This document shows, piece after piece, positions 51,910 through 61,154 of a stretch of 64,000 nucleotides of DNA. The position numbers and the translations under genes were made by a program. The DNA lies in NCBI RefSeq assembly GCF_046115505.1, contig NZ_CP170736.1, forward strand, positions 434,001 to 498,000, in the 5' to 3' direction. Origin of the DNA: Dellaglioa kimchii (lineage in GTDB: Bacteria > Bacillota > Bacilli > Lactobacillales > Lactobacillaceae). A model generated the notes under the pieces. That model did not search any database. It saw only the letters and a list, made by a program, of their open reading frames with translations, and was not told where the DNA came from. How positions within the stretch are numbered: position 1 is the stretch's first letter; each line of letters starts with the position of its first letter.

Positions 51910-52455
51910 ATGGCAACTGTTTCATTTCATGCAACAACAATTTGTGCCGTTAAGCATAATGGTCACTGTGCAATGGCCGGTGATGGCCAAGTCACAATGG
52001 GTGAAAAAGTTATTATGAAGGGGACTGCTAGAAAAGTTCGTCGCATATATAACGATCAAGTAGTTGTTGGTTTCGCTGGTAGCGTTGCCGACGCATTTAA
52101 TCTTGAAGAACGATTTGAAAAAAAATTAAATGAATTTAGTGGTAATTTACAACGTGCAGCAGTTGAATTAGCTCAGGATTGGCGTAGTGAACAATCCTTA
52201 CAAAAATTAGAAGCACTTTTGATTGTAATGAACAGTAATGAAATGTTATTAGTTTCTGGTAGTGGAGAAGTAATTGAACCTGACGATGACATTTTAGCAA
52301 TCGGATCTGGCGGAAATTTTGCTTTGTCTGCTGCAAAGGCACTTAAGCATCATACAACTGATATGTCAGCTAAAGAAATTGCTGAGGCATCAATTAATAT
52401 TGCCGGTGATATTGATATTTTTACTAACCATCATGTCATCTCAGAAGAATTATAG
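51910..52455 (+). CDS. hslV: ATP-dependent protease subunit HslV (ClpQ)
   Basis: HslV is the proteasome-like peptidase that forms a double hexamer and is opened by the HslU ATPase. The 181 residues contain HATTICAVKHNG, AMAGDGQVTMG, TARKVRRIYNDQVVVGFAGSVADA and AIGSGGNFALSAAKAL. ATG 51910 follows GGAGG at good spacing. The N-terminus is M-A-T-V-S-F-H-A-T-T, so the Thr of TTI lies eight residues after Met. A propeptide or a Ser nucleophile, as in Bacillus CodW, is implied. hslU follows after 15 bases. Confidence 0.96.
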   Translation: MATVSFHATTICAVKHNGHCAMAGDGQVTMGEKVIMKGTARKVRRIYNDQVVVGFAGSVADAFNLEERFEKKLNEFSGNLQRAAVELAQDWRSEQSLQKLEALLIVMNSNEMLLVSGSGEVIEPDDDILAIGSGGNFALSAAKALKHHTTDMSAKEIAEASINIAGDIDIFTNHHVISEEL

Positions 52456-52470
52456 AAAGCGGGTAAATTT

Positions 52471-53880
52471 ATGACTATAAGTGATAAAACACCAAAACAG
52501 ATTGTTACAGAACTAGATCAATACGTTATCGGTCAAAATGATGCAAAAAAGGCCATTGCTGTTGCATTACGTAATAGATATCGTCGGATGCAACTTTCTG
52601 AATCAATGCAAAAAGATGTTACACCTAAAAATTTAATGATGATTGGGCCAACTGGTGTAGGTAAAACTGAAATTGCTCGTCGTTTGGCAACAATGCTTGA
52701 AGCACCATTTATTAAAGTTGAAGCAACAAAATTCACTGAAGTTGGTTACGCTGGACGTGATGTTGAATCAATGGTACGTGACTTGGTTGACGTGTCAATT
52801 AAATTAGAAGAAGATGCTCAATATGGCCGTGTTTCAGGCGCAGCTGAACGTATGGCTGATAAACGCCTTGTAAAACTTCTAGTTCCGGGTATTAAAAAAC
52901 AAAAAAAAGCCGAGAATGTTAATCTTATGCAAATGATGTCTCAAATTCAAAAAGGTCAAATACCTGCCGGATTAGATGCAAAAGATGAAGAAGAGGTCAC
53001 TGACGACATTAGAAATGAACGACTATCTGTATCGGAACAACTAAGTCGTGGTTTATTAGAAAATAACGAAGTGACAATTAAAGTTGATGAACCTAAACAG
53101 CCTTCTGGTATGAATGGCATGATGGGACAAATGGGCATCGACTTAGGAGATACCTTAAGTGCATTAACACCAACACGCCAAGTAGAAAGAACGTTAACCG
53201 TAGCAGAAGCCCGTAAAATTTTAATTCGTGAAGAATCAAAAAAATTAGTTAATGTAGCAGATATCAATCAAGCTGCAATTGAACGTGCTGAAAACACTGG
53301 AATTATTTTTATTGATGAAATTGATAAAATTACTTCAAAATCTCAAAAAAATAGTGGTGAAGTTTCTAGAGAAGGCGTACAACGTGATATTTTACCAATT
53401 GTTGAAGGCTCTCAAATTTCAACTAAATATGGTGTTATTAATACTGATCATATCTTGTTTATTGCATCAGGTGCTTTTCATGAAAGTAAACCTAGCGATT
53501 TAATTGCTGAACTTCAAGGTCGTTTCCCAATTCGAGTTGAATTAGATGATTTGAGCCAAGCAGATTTTGTTAAAATTCTTACAGAACCTCATAATGCCTT
53601 AATTAAACAATATATTGCTTTAATTGGCACTGATAATATTAATGTGACATTTACAATTGAAGCAATTGAGAAAATATCTGAAATTGCTTACAACGTTAAC
53701 CACGATACTGAAAATATTGGTGCACGCAGACTGCATACAATTCTTGAAAAATTACTTGAAGATTTACTATTTGAGGGTCCAGATATGCAAATGGGTGACA
53801 TAACAATTACTGAAAGTTATGTTGAAGACAAAATTGGTAACATCGTTGCTGATAAAGATCTTAGTCGTTATATTTTATAG
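52471..53880 (+). CDS. hslU: ATP-dependent protease ATPase subunit HslU (ClpY)
   Basis: HslU is the AAA+ unfoldase that feeds substrates to HslV. The 469 residues have TPKQIVTELDQYVIGQNDAK, Walker A GPTGVGKTEIARRLA, the pore-loop and membrane-distal I-domain (about 110-240), and Walker B GIIFIDEIDKI. Sensor 1 (DHILFIASGAFH) and the C-terminal arginine-finger and helical region (ENIGARRLHTILEKLLEDL) follow. The C-terminal residues DLSRYIL are the tail that inserts into HslV. codY, which follows hslVU in many Firmicutes, is not here. Confidence 0.97.
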   Translation: MTISDKTPKQIVTELDQYVIGQNDAKKAIAVALRNRYRRMQLSESMQKDVTPKNLMMIGPTGVGKTEIARRLATMLEAPFIKVEATKFTEVGYAGRDVESMVRDLVDVSIKLEEDAQYGRVSGAAERMADKRLVKLLVPGIKKQKKAENVNLMQMMSQIQKGQIPAGLDAKDEEEVTDDIRNERLSVSEQLSRGLLENNEVTIKVDEPKQPSGMNGMMGQMGIDLGDTLSALTPTRQVERTLTVAEARKILIREESKKLVNVADINQAAIERAENTGIIFIDEIDKITSKSQKNSGEVSREGVQRDILPIVEGSQISTKYGVINTDHILFIASGAFHESKPSDLIAELQGRFPIRVELDDLSQADFVKILTEPHNALIKQYIALIGTDNINVTFTIEAIEKISEIAYNVNHDTENIGARRLHTILEKLLEDLLFEGPDMQMGDITITESYVEDKIGNIVADKDLSRYIL

Positions 53881-53896
53881 GATAGGGTGAACTAAA

Positions 53897-54778
53897 ATGA
53901 CAGTTGAACTTAAAAATGATTTCATCACAGTCAAAATTGCTGAACAAGGTGCTGAATTAATCAGTATTACCGGAAATGACACATCTATTGAATATATTTG
54001 GCAAGCAGATAAACAATACTGGGGTAGACATGCTCCGGTATTGTTTCCATTTGTTGGGCGGTTAAAAAATGATGAATATGCGTATGATCATAAAACATAT
54101 AAAATGGGTCAACATGGCTTTGCCCGTGACATGCTTTTTACAGCGGCTTCTAAAAGTAAAACATCAGTTGTTCTGGAATTAGGTTCATCCCCAGAAACAA
54201 TCTCAAAGTATCCGTTTAATTTTAGATTGAGATTACATTACATTTTAAATAATCATCAAATAAAAGTAATTTACGATGTTTATAACCCCGATGAAAATCC
54301 TTTGTTATTTTCTATCGGAGGACACCCAGCATTTAACGTACCACTTAAAAATGCTTATTTAAATCTAGAAAATTATCAAATTGAAGTGGCACCAAATGTT
54401 GAAAGACGTCAAATTCCACTAGTTGGACCTTTTAGCGATATCGAAAATGCAAAATCAGTTAAGTTCAACGAACCTATTAAGTTATCTCGCGAAACATTCA
54501 AAAATGATGCCTTAATTTACGAATTGAAACAACTAGAAACGACTGTCTTACTTTCAACACCTGAAGATGATCATGGTGTTTCCGTGACATTAAATGGTGC
54601 AGATTACGTTGGTATCTGGTCGAAATATCCTGAAAATTCACCATTTGTTTGTATTGAACCATGGTGGGGAGTAGCTGATAATATTAAATCTACTGGTAAT
54701 TTATCAGATAAAAGTAATATTTATACGTTAGAAAAAAATAAATCGTTCGAAGGTTCGTATGAAATCACAGTATTTTAA
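53897..54778 (+). CDS. Aldose 1-epimerase family protein (LacX-like)
   Basis: This 293-residue protein has the galactose-mutarotase fold. The catalytic His lies in GGHPAFNVPL near residue 145 and the catalytic Glu in CIEPWWGVAD near 257; HAPVLFPFVGRLKND and YKMGQHGFARD are typical of the LacX/YeaD-like branch. It probably interconverts alpha and beta anomers of a hexose or hexose phosphate; the substrate is not predictable. GGGTGAAC precedes ATG 53897, 16 bases behind hslU, so it may be co-transcribed with hslVU. Confidence 0.88.
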   Translation: MTVELKNDFITVKIAEQGAELISITGNDTSIEYIWQADKQYWGRHAPVLFPFVGRLKNDEYAYDHKTYKMGQHGFARDMLFTAASKSKTSVVLELGSSPETISKYPFNFRLRLHYILNNHQIKVIYDVYNPDENPLLFSIGGHPAFNVPLKNAYLNLENYQIEVAPNVERRQIPLVGPFSDIENAKSVKFNEPIKLSRETFKNDALIYELKQLETTVLLSTPEDDHGVSVTLNGADYVGIWSKYPENSPFVCIEPWWGVADNIKSTGNLSDKSNIYTLEKNKSFEGSYEITVF

Positions 54779-54811
54779 AAAAAATCGATGAAATAATCAT
54801 CGATTTTTTTT
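54777..54811. terminator. Bidirectional terminator between the epimerase and plsY
   Basis: The arms AAAATCGATGA (54781-54791) and TCATCGATTTT (54797-54807) are flanked by A and T runs. The plsY stop codon (54797-54799 on the minus strand) lies in one arm. Confidence 0.85.
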
Positions 54812-55420
54812 ATTTCGTAAATATAATCCAAGACCAAAAGGTACCATACTCTCAGTACCATTTAAAATACGTTTTATGTTGTCTCTATGTTTATAAATAA
54901 CAAATATAGTCAAAATACCTGCAATACTAGTTAATAACCAATCTTGAAATAATATCGCTGTTATCGTAATACCAATAAATCCAATGACACTTGCAACACT
55001 TACCATACTCGTTAAAAGTATTAAAGAAATAAACATGGTACAAGCAATAAGAAAAAATAGCGGATTATACGGTAATAAAATACCCGCACCAGTAGCAACT
55101 GCCTTACCACCTTTAAATCCAGTAAATATTGAGAATGTATGTCCAGCTACTGCACCTACACCAATTAGTAAAGGACTAACGGTTGATGCGACCCCAAACA
55201 TATAAGGGAGGCTTGCAGCTACAATTCCTTTTGATATATCCATCACTAAGACAACAGTCCCTGCTTTTGGTCCAAGAACTCGATAAGTATTAGTTGTACC
55301 AACATTACCACTACCAAAATTTCTGATATCCTTTTGATAAAAATATTTTCCAATCCAAACCCCTGATGGAATTGATCCTAAAATATAAGCGATAATCAAC
55401 ATTAATATGATTGTACCCAT
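54797..55420 (-). CDS. plsY: Acyl-phosphate glycerol-3-phosphate acyltransferase PlsY
   Basis: PlsY is a membrane enzyme that transfers the acyl group of acyl-phosphate to glycerol 3-phosphate, the first step of phospholipid synthesis in Gram-positives. The 207 residues have five to seven hydrophobic helices and the three catalytic cytosolic motifs: IPSGVWIGK, DIRNFGSGNVGTTNTYRVLG, and GHTFSIFTGFKGGKAVATG. GAAAGGAGTG precedes ATG 55420. It is divergent from parE, an arrangement common in Firmicutes. Confidence 0.95.
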   Translation of the reverse strand: MGTIILMLIIAYILGSIPSGVWIGKYFYQKDIRNFGSGNVGTTNTYRVLGPKAGTVVLVMDISKGIVAASLPYMFGVASTVSPLLIGVGAVAGHTFSIFTGFKGGKAVATGAGILLPYNPLFFLIACTMFISLILLTSMVSVASVIGFIGITITAILFQDWLLTSIAGILTIFVIYKHRDNIKRILNGTESMVPFGLGLYLRNKKNR

Positions 55421-55527
55421 GATAATTCACTCCTTTCAGCCAGTAAATCCAATAAGTAGTATTTTAACATTCTTTTAAGAAGACACCAAAATTTTTTATA
55501 AAATAGAACGTCTATTCGGATTTCTCT

Positions 55528-55568
55528 TTACTTTTTAAAAAAGAATAGGTTATTATAGTAACGTTACT
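55528..55568 (+). promoter_or_regulatory. parE promoter with palindrome at the start point
   Basis: TTACTT (55528-55533), a 17-base spacer and TATTAT (55551-55556) are a plausible promoter. A perfect 12-base palindrome AGTAACGTTACT (55557-55568) follows the -10 directly, covering the expected transcription start. Confidence 0.45.
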
Positions 55569-55600
55569 GTAGGAATACAGAGTAAGGGGCGTTTAACTGA

Positions 55601-57619
55601 ATGACTAATCAAAATAAAACAAAATACAATGATGATTCAATTCAAGTTCTTGAAGGACTAGAAGCAGTTAGAAAACGACCTGGTATGTATATTGGGTCGA
55701 CAGATGGCAAGGGATTACATCATCTTGTCTACGAGATTGTTGATAACGCAGTTGATGAAGCCTTGTCAGGATATGGTTCACAAATCGACGTTACAATCCA
55801 CAGTGATAACAGTATTACTGTTGTAGATTATGGTCGTGGTATGCCTATTGGTATGCATGCATCAGGAATACCAACTGTTGAAGTTATCTTCACTGTCTTA
55901 CATGCTGGTGGAAAATTTGGCCAAGGCGGATATAAAACGTCTGGTGGACTACATGGCGTTGGCGCAAGTGTCGTTAACGCATTATCTTCATCATTAACAG
56001 TTGATACCGTTCGTGATGGTATTCGTTATGAAGAAAAGTTTAAAAATGGTGGGCATCCAGTTGGGACTTTAAAAAAATTAGGTGCAACTAAACGAGCAAA
56101 TGGAACAACAGTAACTTTTAAACCCGATGAAAGTATTTTTTCAACTACAATTTATAAGTATGATATTTTAGCTGAAAGATTAAAAGAGTCTGCCTTTTTA
56201 TTACGTGGTGTCAAAATTGTTTTAACAGATGAAAGAACTGATAAACAAGATATCTACCATTTTGAAGAAGGTATTAAAGAATTCGTTGCTTATTTAAACG
56301 AAGACAAAGATACACTTGGCGAAGTGATGTATTTTGATGGCATTAAAGATAAAATTGAAGTAGAAGTTGCAGCACAATATAATGATGGCTACTCAGAAAA
56401 CTTAATGTCCTTTGTTAATAACGTTCGGACAAAAGATGGTGGTACACATGAAGCCGGAATGAAGTCTGCTTGGACAAAAGCATTTAACGAATATGCTAGA
56501 AAATTAGGTCTTTTAAAAGATAAAGATCGTAATTTAGAAGGTAGTGATGTTCGAGAGGGCCTTTCAGGAGTCATTTCAGTGCGAATACCTGAAGAGTTAT
56601 TGCAATTCGAAGGACAAACGAAGGGTAAATTAGGTACACCCGAAGCAAGATCTATCGTCGATAGCGTTCTGAGTGAAAAACTTGGGTTTTATTTGATGGA
56701 AAATGGTGAGTTTGCACAAGAACTTGTTAGAAAATCAATTAAAGCCAGAGAGGCTCGAGAGGCAGCTCGTAAGGCTCGTGATGATTCAAGAAATGGAAAA
56801 AAGAAAAAGAAAAATGATCGCTTATTATCTGGGAAATTAACACCTGCACAATCGAAAAACGCTAAGAAAAATGAGTTGTTTTTAGTCGAAGGTGATTCTG
56901 CCGGTGGTTCAGCTAAACAAGGTCGTGAACGCAAATTCCAAGCCATTCTACCTTTACGTGGTAAGGTATTGAATACTGAAAAGGCAAAATTACAAGATAT
57001 TTTAAAAAATGAAGAAATTAATACAATGATTTATACAGTTGGCGCAGGTGTTGGTGCTGAATTTAAGCTCGAAGACAGTAACTACGATAAAATTATTATC
57101 ATGACTGATGCTGATACTGATGGTGCGCACATCCAAACCTTATTATTGACATTTTTCTATAAATATATGCGTCCACTAATTGATGCTGGGAAAATCTATA
57201 TTGCTTTACCACCTTTATATAAAATTCAAAAAGGAACGGGTAAAAAAATAGAGAGTATCTATGCTTGGACCGATGAAGAGCTTGATAAAGCAACAACAAA
57301 AATTGGACGTGGTTACAGCCTACAACGATTTAAAGGTCTGGGTGAAATGAATGCAGATCAATTATGGGAAACAACTATGGATCCAATGACAAGAACTTTA
57401 GTTAGAATCCGAATTGATGATCCTGCACTTGCTGAAAAAAGAGTGACAACCTTAATGGGCGACAAGGTAGAACCTCGTCGAAATTGGATTGAAGAAAATG
57501 TTCAATTTTCACTTGAAGAGGACGGTAGTATCCTTGATAAGGTATCAAGTAAACAAGTTACTGATTTAAAAAATGAAGAAGATTTAACGTTATTTGAAGA
57601 TCAAACAACGACTGACTAA
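55601..57619 (+). CDS. parE: DNA topoisomerase IV subunit B
   Basis: ParE is the ATPase subunit of topoisomerase IV, which unlinks daughter chromosomes. The 672 residues include the GHKL ATPase domain (LEAVRKRPGMYIGST, VDNAVDEALSGYG, YGRGMPIGMHA, TSGGLHGVGASVVNAL), the transducer domain, and the TOPRIM domain (LFLVEGDSAGGSAKQGRE, IIMTDADTDGAHIQTLLLTF). Topo IV rather than gyrase is indicated by pairing with the ParC-type subunit and by absence of a gyrB neighbourhood. The end RFKGLGEMNADQLWETTMDP is conserved. parC starts 18 bases later. Confidence 0.95.
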   Translation: MTNQNKTKYNDDSIQVLEGLEAVRKRPGMYIGSTDGKGLHHLVYEIVDNAVDEALSGYGSQIDVTIHSDNSITVVDYGRGMPIGMHASGIPTVEVIFTVLHAGGKFGQGGYKTSGGLHGVGASVVNALSSSLTVDTVRDGIRYEEKFKNGGHPVGTLKKLGATKRANGTTVTFKPDESIFSTTIYKYDILAERLKESAFLLRGVKIVLTDERTDKQDIYHFEEGIKEFVAYLNEDKDTLGEVMYFDGIKDKIEVEVAAQYNDGYSENLMSFVNNVRTKDGGTHEAGMKSAWTKAFNEYARKLGLLKDKDRNLEGSDVREGLSGVISVRIPEELLQFEGQTKGKLGTPEARSIVDSVLSEKLGFYLMENGEFAQELVRKSIKAREAREAARKARDDSRNGKKKKKNDRLLSGKLTPAQSKNAKKNELFLVEGDSAGGSAKQGRERKFQAILPLRGKVLNTEKAKLQDILKNEEINTMIYTVGAGVGAEFKLEDSNYDKIIIMTDADTDGAHIQTLLLTFFYKYMRPLIDAGKIYIALPPLYKIQKGTGKKIESIYAWTDEELDKATTKIGRGYSLQRFKGLGEMNADQLWETTMDPMTRTLVRIRIDDPALAEKRVTTLMGDKVEPRRNWIEENVQFSLEEDGSILDKVSSKQVTDLKNEEDLTLFEDQTTTD

Positions 57620-57637
57620 GGAAGGAGGATTATTAAT

Positions 57638-60076
57638 TTGGTTATAGAAAAAGATACATCAAAAATTCAAGAGCTGACCTTAGAAGATGTTATGGGTGAA
57701 CGATTTGGTCGTTATTCTAAATATATTATTCAAGAACGTGCTTTACCTGATATACGTGATGGCCTAAAACCTGTTCAACGTCGTATTTTATACGCAATGA
57801 ATCAAGATGGTAACACATATGATAAAGGGTTTAGAAAATCTGCTAAATCTGTCGGAAATGTTATGGGTAATTTTCATCCTCATGGAGATAGCTCAATTTA
57901 CGAAGCTATGGTCCGTATGAGTCAAAACTGGAAATTACGAACACCATTAATTGAAATGCACGGAAATAATGGGTCAATGGATGGTGATTCCCCTGCCGCA
58001 ATGCGTTACACAGAAGCTCGTACAAGTAAAATTGCGACTGAAATGCTACGTGATATTGAAAAAGAAACGGTTGATTTCGTATTGAATTTTGATGATACGG
58101 AGTATGAACCAACTGTTTTACCAGCAAGATTTCCTAATTTGTTAGTAAATGGCGCAACGGGAATTTCAGCTGGATATGCAACTGAAATTCCACCTCATAA
58201 TTTAAGCGAGGTTGTTGATGCCGTTGTTTATTTAATTGGACATCCAAATGCGACTTTAGATAAATTAATGTCATTCGTTAAGGGCCCCGATTTTCCAACC
58301 GGTGGTATTTTACAAGGATTATCCGGCATCCAGAGTGCTTATAAAACGGGGCGTGGTAAAGTAGTCGTTCGTTCTAGAACTGAGATTCAAGAACTAAAGG
58401 GTGGTAAAACACAAATTATTATTTCAGAAATTCCATACGAAGTGAATAAAGCTGTTCTTGTTAAAAAGATGGATGAAATTCGCTTATTAAAAAAAGTTGA
58501 TGGGATTGCTGAAGTTCGAGATGAAAGTGATCGTGAAGGACTACAAATTGCAATTGAATTAAAACGCAACGTCAATGCACAAGGTATTTTAAATTATTTA
58601 TTTAAAAATACTGATTTACAAATTTCGTATAATTTCAATATGGTTGCAATTAACCATCAACGACCTGAGTTAGTTGGCTTAAAAAAATTCTTATCTTCGT
58701 ATTTAGAGTATCAATTAAGTGTTACGAAAAAAAGAACTGAATTTGATTTAAAAAAGGCTGAGTCTCGTCAACATATCGTTGAAGGGTTAATTAAAGCTTT
58801 ATCAATTTTAGATAAAGTAATTAAAGCAATCCGTGCAAGTAAAGATAAAAAGAGTGCTAAATTAAGCTTAATGGATCTGTTCGATTTCACAGAAAAACAA
58901 GCTGAAGCAATTGTTTCATTACAACTGTACCGCTTGTCTAATACAGATGTGACTGCACTTGAAAAAGAAAATGCAGAGCTTGCTGCAAAAATTATTGATT
59001 ACAAAGCAATATTGGCAGATCCTAGTAAGTTATCTGATGTTGTGAAAAAAGAGCTTAAACAAGTATCTAAAGAATATGCCACACCTCGACTAACTGAAAT
59101 TCAAGAACATATTGAAGACATTAAGATTGAAACAGCAGTTTTAGTGACTCCCGAAGATGTTCAAGTATTAGTTAGCCGTGATGGTTATCTCAAACGTAGC
59201 TCATTACGGTCATTTAACGCCTCAGGAGTAAATGAGAATGGTTTGAAAAACGAAGATCAAATTGTATTTAATGAATCTGTTAACACATTAGATCATCTAT
59301 TTATGTTTACAAATAAGGGAAATATGATTTACCGTCCAATTCATGAAATAACTGAGGCAAAGTGGAAAGATACTGGTGAACATATTTCACAAACTATTGG
59401 ATTAGATACTGATGAATATTTAATTAAAGCATTTTCTTTCAAAAAAGTGAATGTCCCTGGTAAATTTGTTTTTGCAACTAAAAATGGATTCATTAAACAA
59501 ACATTGGTTTCCGACTTACAACCCGGACGAACTTATAAAGGTCATGCAAGTAAATTCATGAAATTGAAGGAAGCTAACGATGATGTTATCTTTATTTCAT
59601 ACTTGAAAGAAACGGATGACTCGTTATTCATTTTTAGTGCTTCACATGATGGGTATGGATTGAAGTATCCTCTCGAAGAAGTTCCTGTTGTCGGATCTAA
59701 AGCAGCTGGTGTAATCGCGATGAATCTTAAGAAGGATGATTATGTTGCCGCTACTTGTTTAGTAACTGAACATAGTCAGATTGGATTATTAACACAGCGC
59801 GGTTCATTTAAGCGTATGACTGTATCAGAAGTGAGCTCGACAAGTAGGGCGAAACGTGGCGTTCTTGTTCTTAGAGAGCTTAAGAAGGAACCTCATAGAG
59901 TCGTTGGCATGAAACTCATTACTAAAGATGTGAATTTAAATGCCCTTACTGAAAGTGGCAATGAATTTATTATCGAACCAATGTCATATCCGCTATCTGA
60001 TAGATATTCAAATGGTTCATTTGTTATTGATACAGAACAATTAGGAATACCTAATAATTTAAATGAGATTAATTAA
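57638..60076 (+). CDS. parC: DNA topoisomerase IV subunit A
   Basis: ParC is the DNA cleavage/rejoining subunit that pairs with ParE. The 812 residues contain ERALPDIRDGLKPVQRRILY, the winged-helix region HPHGDSSIYEAM and the catalytic Tyr124 in AAMRYTEART. A coiled-coil gate and C-terminal beta-pinwheel blades follow. At the quinolone-determining positions the residues are Ser85 and Glu89, the wild-type forms for Gram-positive ParC. The start is TTG 57638, nine bases after AAGGAGG; no ATG fits. A terminator follows. Confidence 0.96.
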   Translation: MVIEKDTSKIQELTLEDVMGERFGRYSKYIIQERALPDIRDGLKPVQRRILYAMNQDGNTYDKGFRKSAKSVGNVMGNFHPHGDSSIYEAMVRMSQNWKLRTPLIEMHGNNGSMDGDSPAAMRYTEARTSKIATEMLRDIEKETVDFVLNFDDTEYEPTVLPARFPNLLVNGATGISAGYATEIPPHNLSEVVDAVVYLIGHPNATLDKLMSFVKGPDFPTGGILQGLSGIQSAYKTGRGKVVVRSRTEIQELKGGKTQIIISEIPYEVNKAVLVKKMDEIRLLKKVDGIAEVRDESDREGLQIAIELKRNVNAQGILNYLFKNTDLQISYNFNMVAINHQRPELVGLKKFLSSYLEYQLSVTKKRTEFDLKKAESRQHIVEGLIKALSILDKVIKAIRASKDKKSAKLSLMDLFDFTEKQAEAIVSLQLYRLSNTDVTALEKENAELAAKIIDYKAILADPSKLSDVVKKELKQVSKEYATPRLTEIQEHIEDIKIETAVLVTPEDVQVLVSRDGYLKRSSLRSFNASGVNENGLKNEDQIVFNESVNTLDHLFMFTNKGNMIYRPIHEITEAKWKDTGEHISQTIGLDTDEYLIKAFSFKKVNVPGKFVFATKNGFIKQTLVSDLQPGRTYKGHASKFMKLKEANDDVIFISYLKETDDSLFIFSASHDGYGLKYPLEEVPVVGSKAAGVIAMNLKKDDYVAATCLVTEHSQIGLLTQRGSFKRMTVSEVSSTSRAKRGVLVLRELKKEPHRVVGMKLITKDVNLNALTESGNEFIIEPMSYPLSDRYSNGSFVIDTEQLGIPNNLNEIN

Positions 60077-60089
60077 TAATTAAATTGTT

Positions 60090-60122
60090 AAAAAAAGGCA
60101 AATTTGTTTGCTCTTTTTTTTT
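60090..60122 (+). terminator. Terminator after parE-parC
   Basis: AAAAAAGGCAAA and TTTGCTCTTTTTT arms (imperfect) enclose TTTG, with a long T run. Confidence 0.7.
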
Positions 60123-60181
60123 ATTACGCTTATTATACTAATATGACTATTAATTTCTAGAACTGAGGAGATCACGCTAAT

Positions 60182-61138
60182 ATGAAAACAAAGCAAGAAA
60201 ATATATTTTCATCAAAAACGTTAACATATTTTTTACAGCTTGCAGATATAATGAATTATACGCAAGCAGCCCAAATATTAGGAATCACACAACCTGCATT
60301 AACACAGCAAATTAAAAAATTGGAAAGAACAGTTGGTGCACCACTTTTTTATTCTGTTGGAAAAAAATTACATCTATCTGATGCTGGCTATACAATGCTA
60401 GATGCAACACACCAAATCTATGAAACATTAAATAAAGCAACGAATGAAATTCAACAATCGACAAGTGCAACACAAGGAGAAATTACCATCGGAATATTGG
60501 CTTCAATCGAAGACGAAGTGTTTGATGATTTTGTTATCCAGTACTATAAAAATAATCCAGATATTATTGTGTCATTCCATTTACTAACGCGTAAAGAAAT
60601 TTGGAGTGAACTTGAGAATAATAAAATTGATTTAGCTATTATGTATCTTCCAGATGAAAGTATTAAAAACTGGAAACCATACGAAAGTAAGAAAATCTTT
60701 ACTGAAGATTTATTATTTTTACATCATAATGAAAAGTTATCTTCTAAAAAGAAAGTTAGACTTCAAGAAACAATTGATAATGTTTGGGTCACTTATCCAA
60801 GTGACTATTATCTTGATAAAACAATTAAAACGATTTATCAAAATCAATTAGTGAACTTACCAAAGAGTGTTGCTAGATTTACATCACCCACACAAATTTT
60901 AAAATTTGCTCGTGCAACACATGCTTATTCAGCATTACCAACTTCATTTTTAACGGCTCATCCTGAAAGCAAAGATCTTTGGACGTCTCATTTTGATCCG
61001 GAAATAAAATTTGATTTATCATTTGTCTTTAGAAAAGATAAAGATGAAATTCCAAGAAATGAACATTTTTTAAATGCATTTGATGAATTTTTAGAAGAAA
61101 AAGATTACATGACTCGACTCAAAGAAATTAACAAATAA
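60182..61138 (+). CDS. LysR family transcriptional regulator
   Basis: This 318-residue LTTR has an N-terminal winged helix-turn-helix (MNYTQAAQILGITQPALTQQ then IKKLERTVGAPLFYSVGKKL) and a C-terminal type 2 periplasmic-binding-like effector domain from about residue 95 (GEITIGILASIEDEVFDDFV). The effector and targets are unknown. LTTRs usually regulate a divergent neighbour, but here the upstream gene is parC in the same direction and ppaC follows 16 bases later. It may therefore sit in an operon with ppaC. CTGAGGAG precedes ATG 60182. Confidence 0.9.
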   Translation: MKTKQENIFSSKTLTYFLQLADIMNYTQAAQILGITQPALTQQIKKLERTVGAPLFYSVGKKLHLSDAGYTMLDATHQIYETLNKATNEIQQSTSATQGEITIGILASIEDEVFDDFVIQYYKNNPDIIVSFHLLTRKEIWSELENNKIDLAIMYLPDESIKNWKPYESKKIFTEDLLFLHHNEKLSSKKKVRLQETIDNVWVTYPSDYYLDKTIKTIYQNQLVNLPKSVARFTSPTQILKFARATHAYSALPTSFLTAHPESKDLWTSHFDPEIKFDLSFVFRKDKDEIPRNEHFLNAFDEFLEEKDYMTRLKEINK

Positions 61139-61154
61139 AAAGGAGATTATAATA

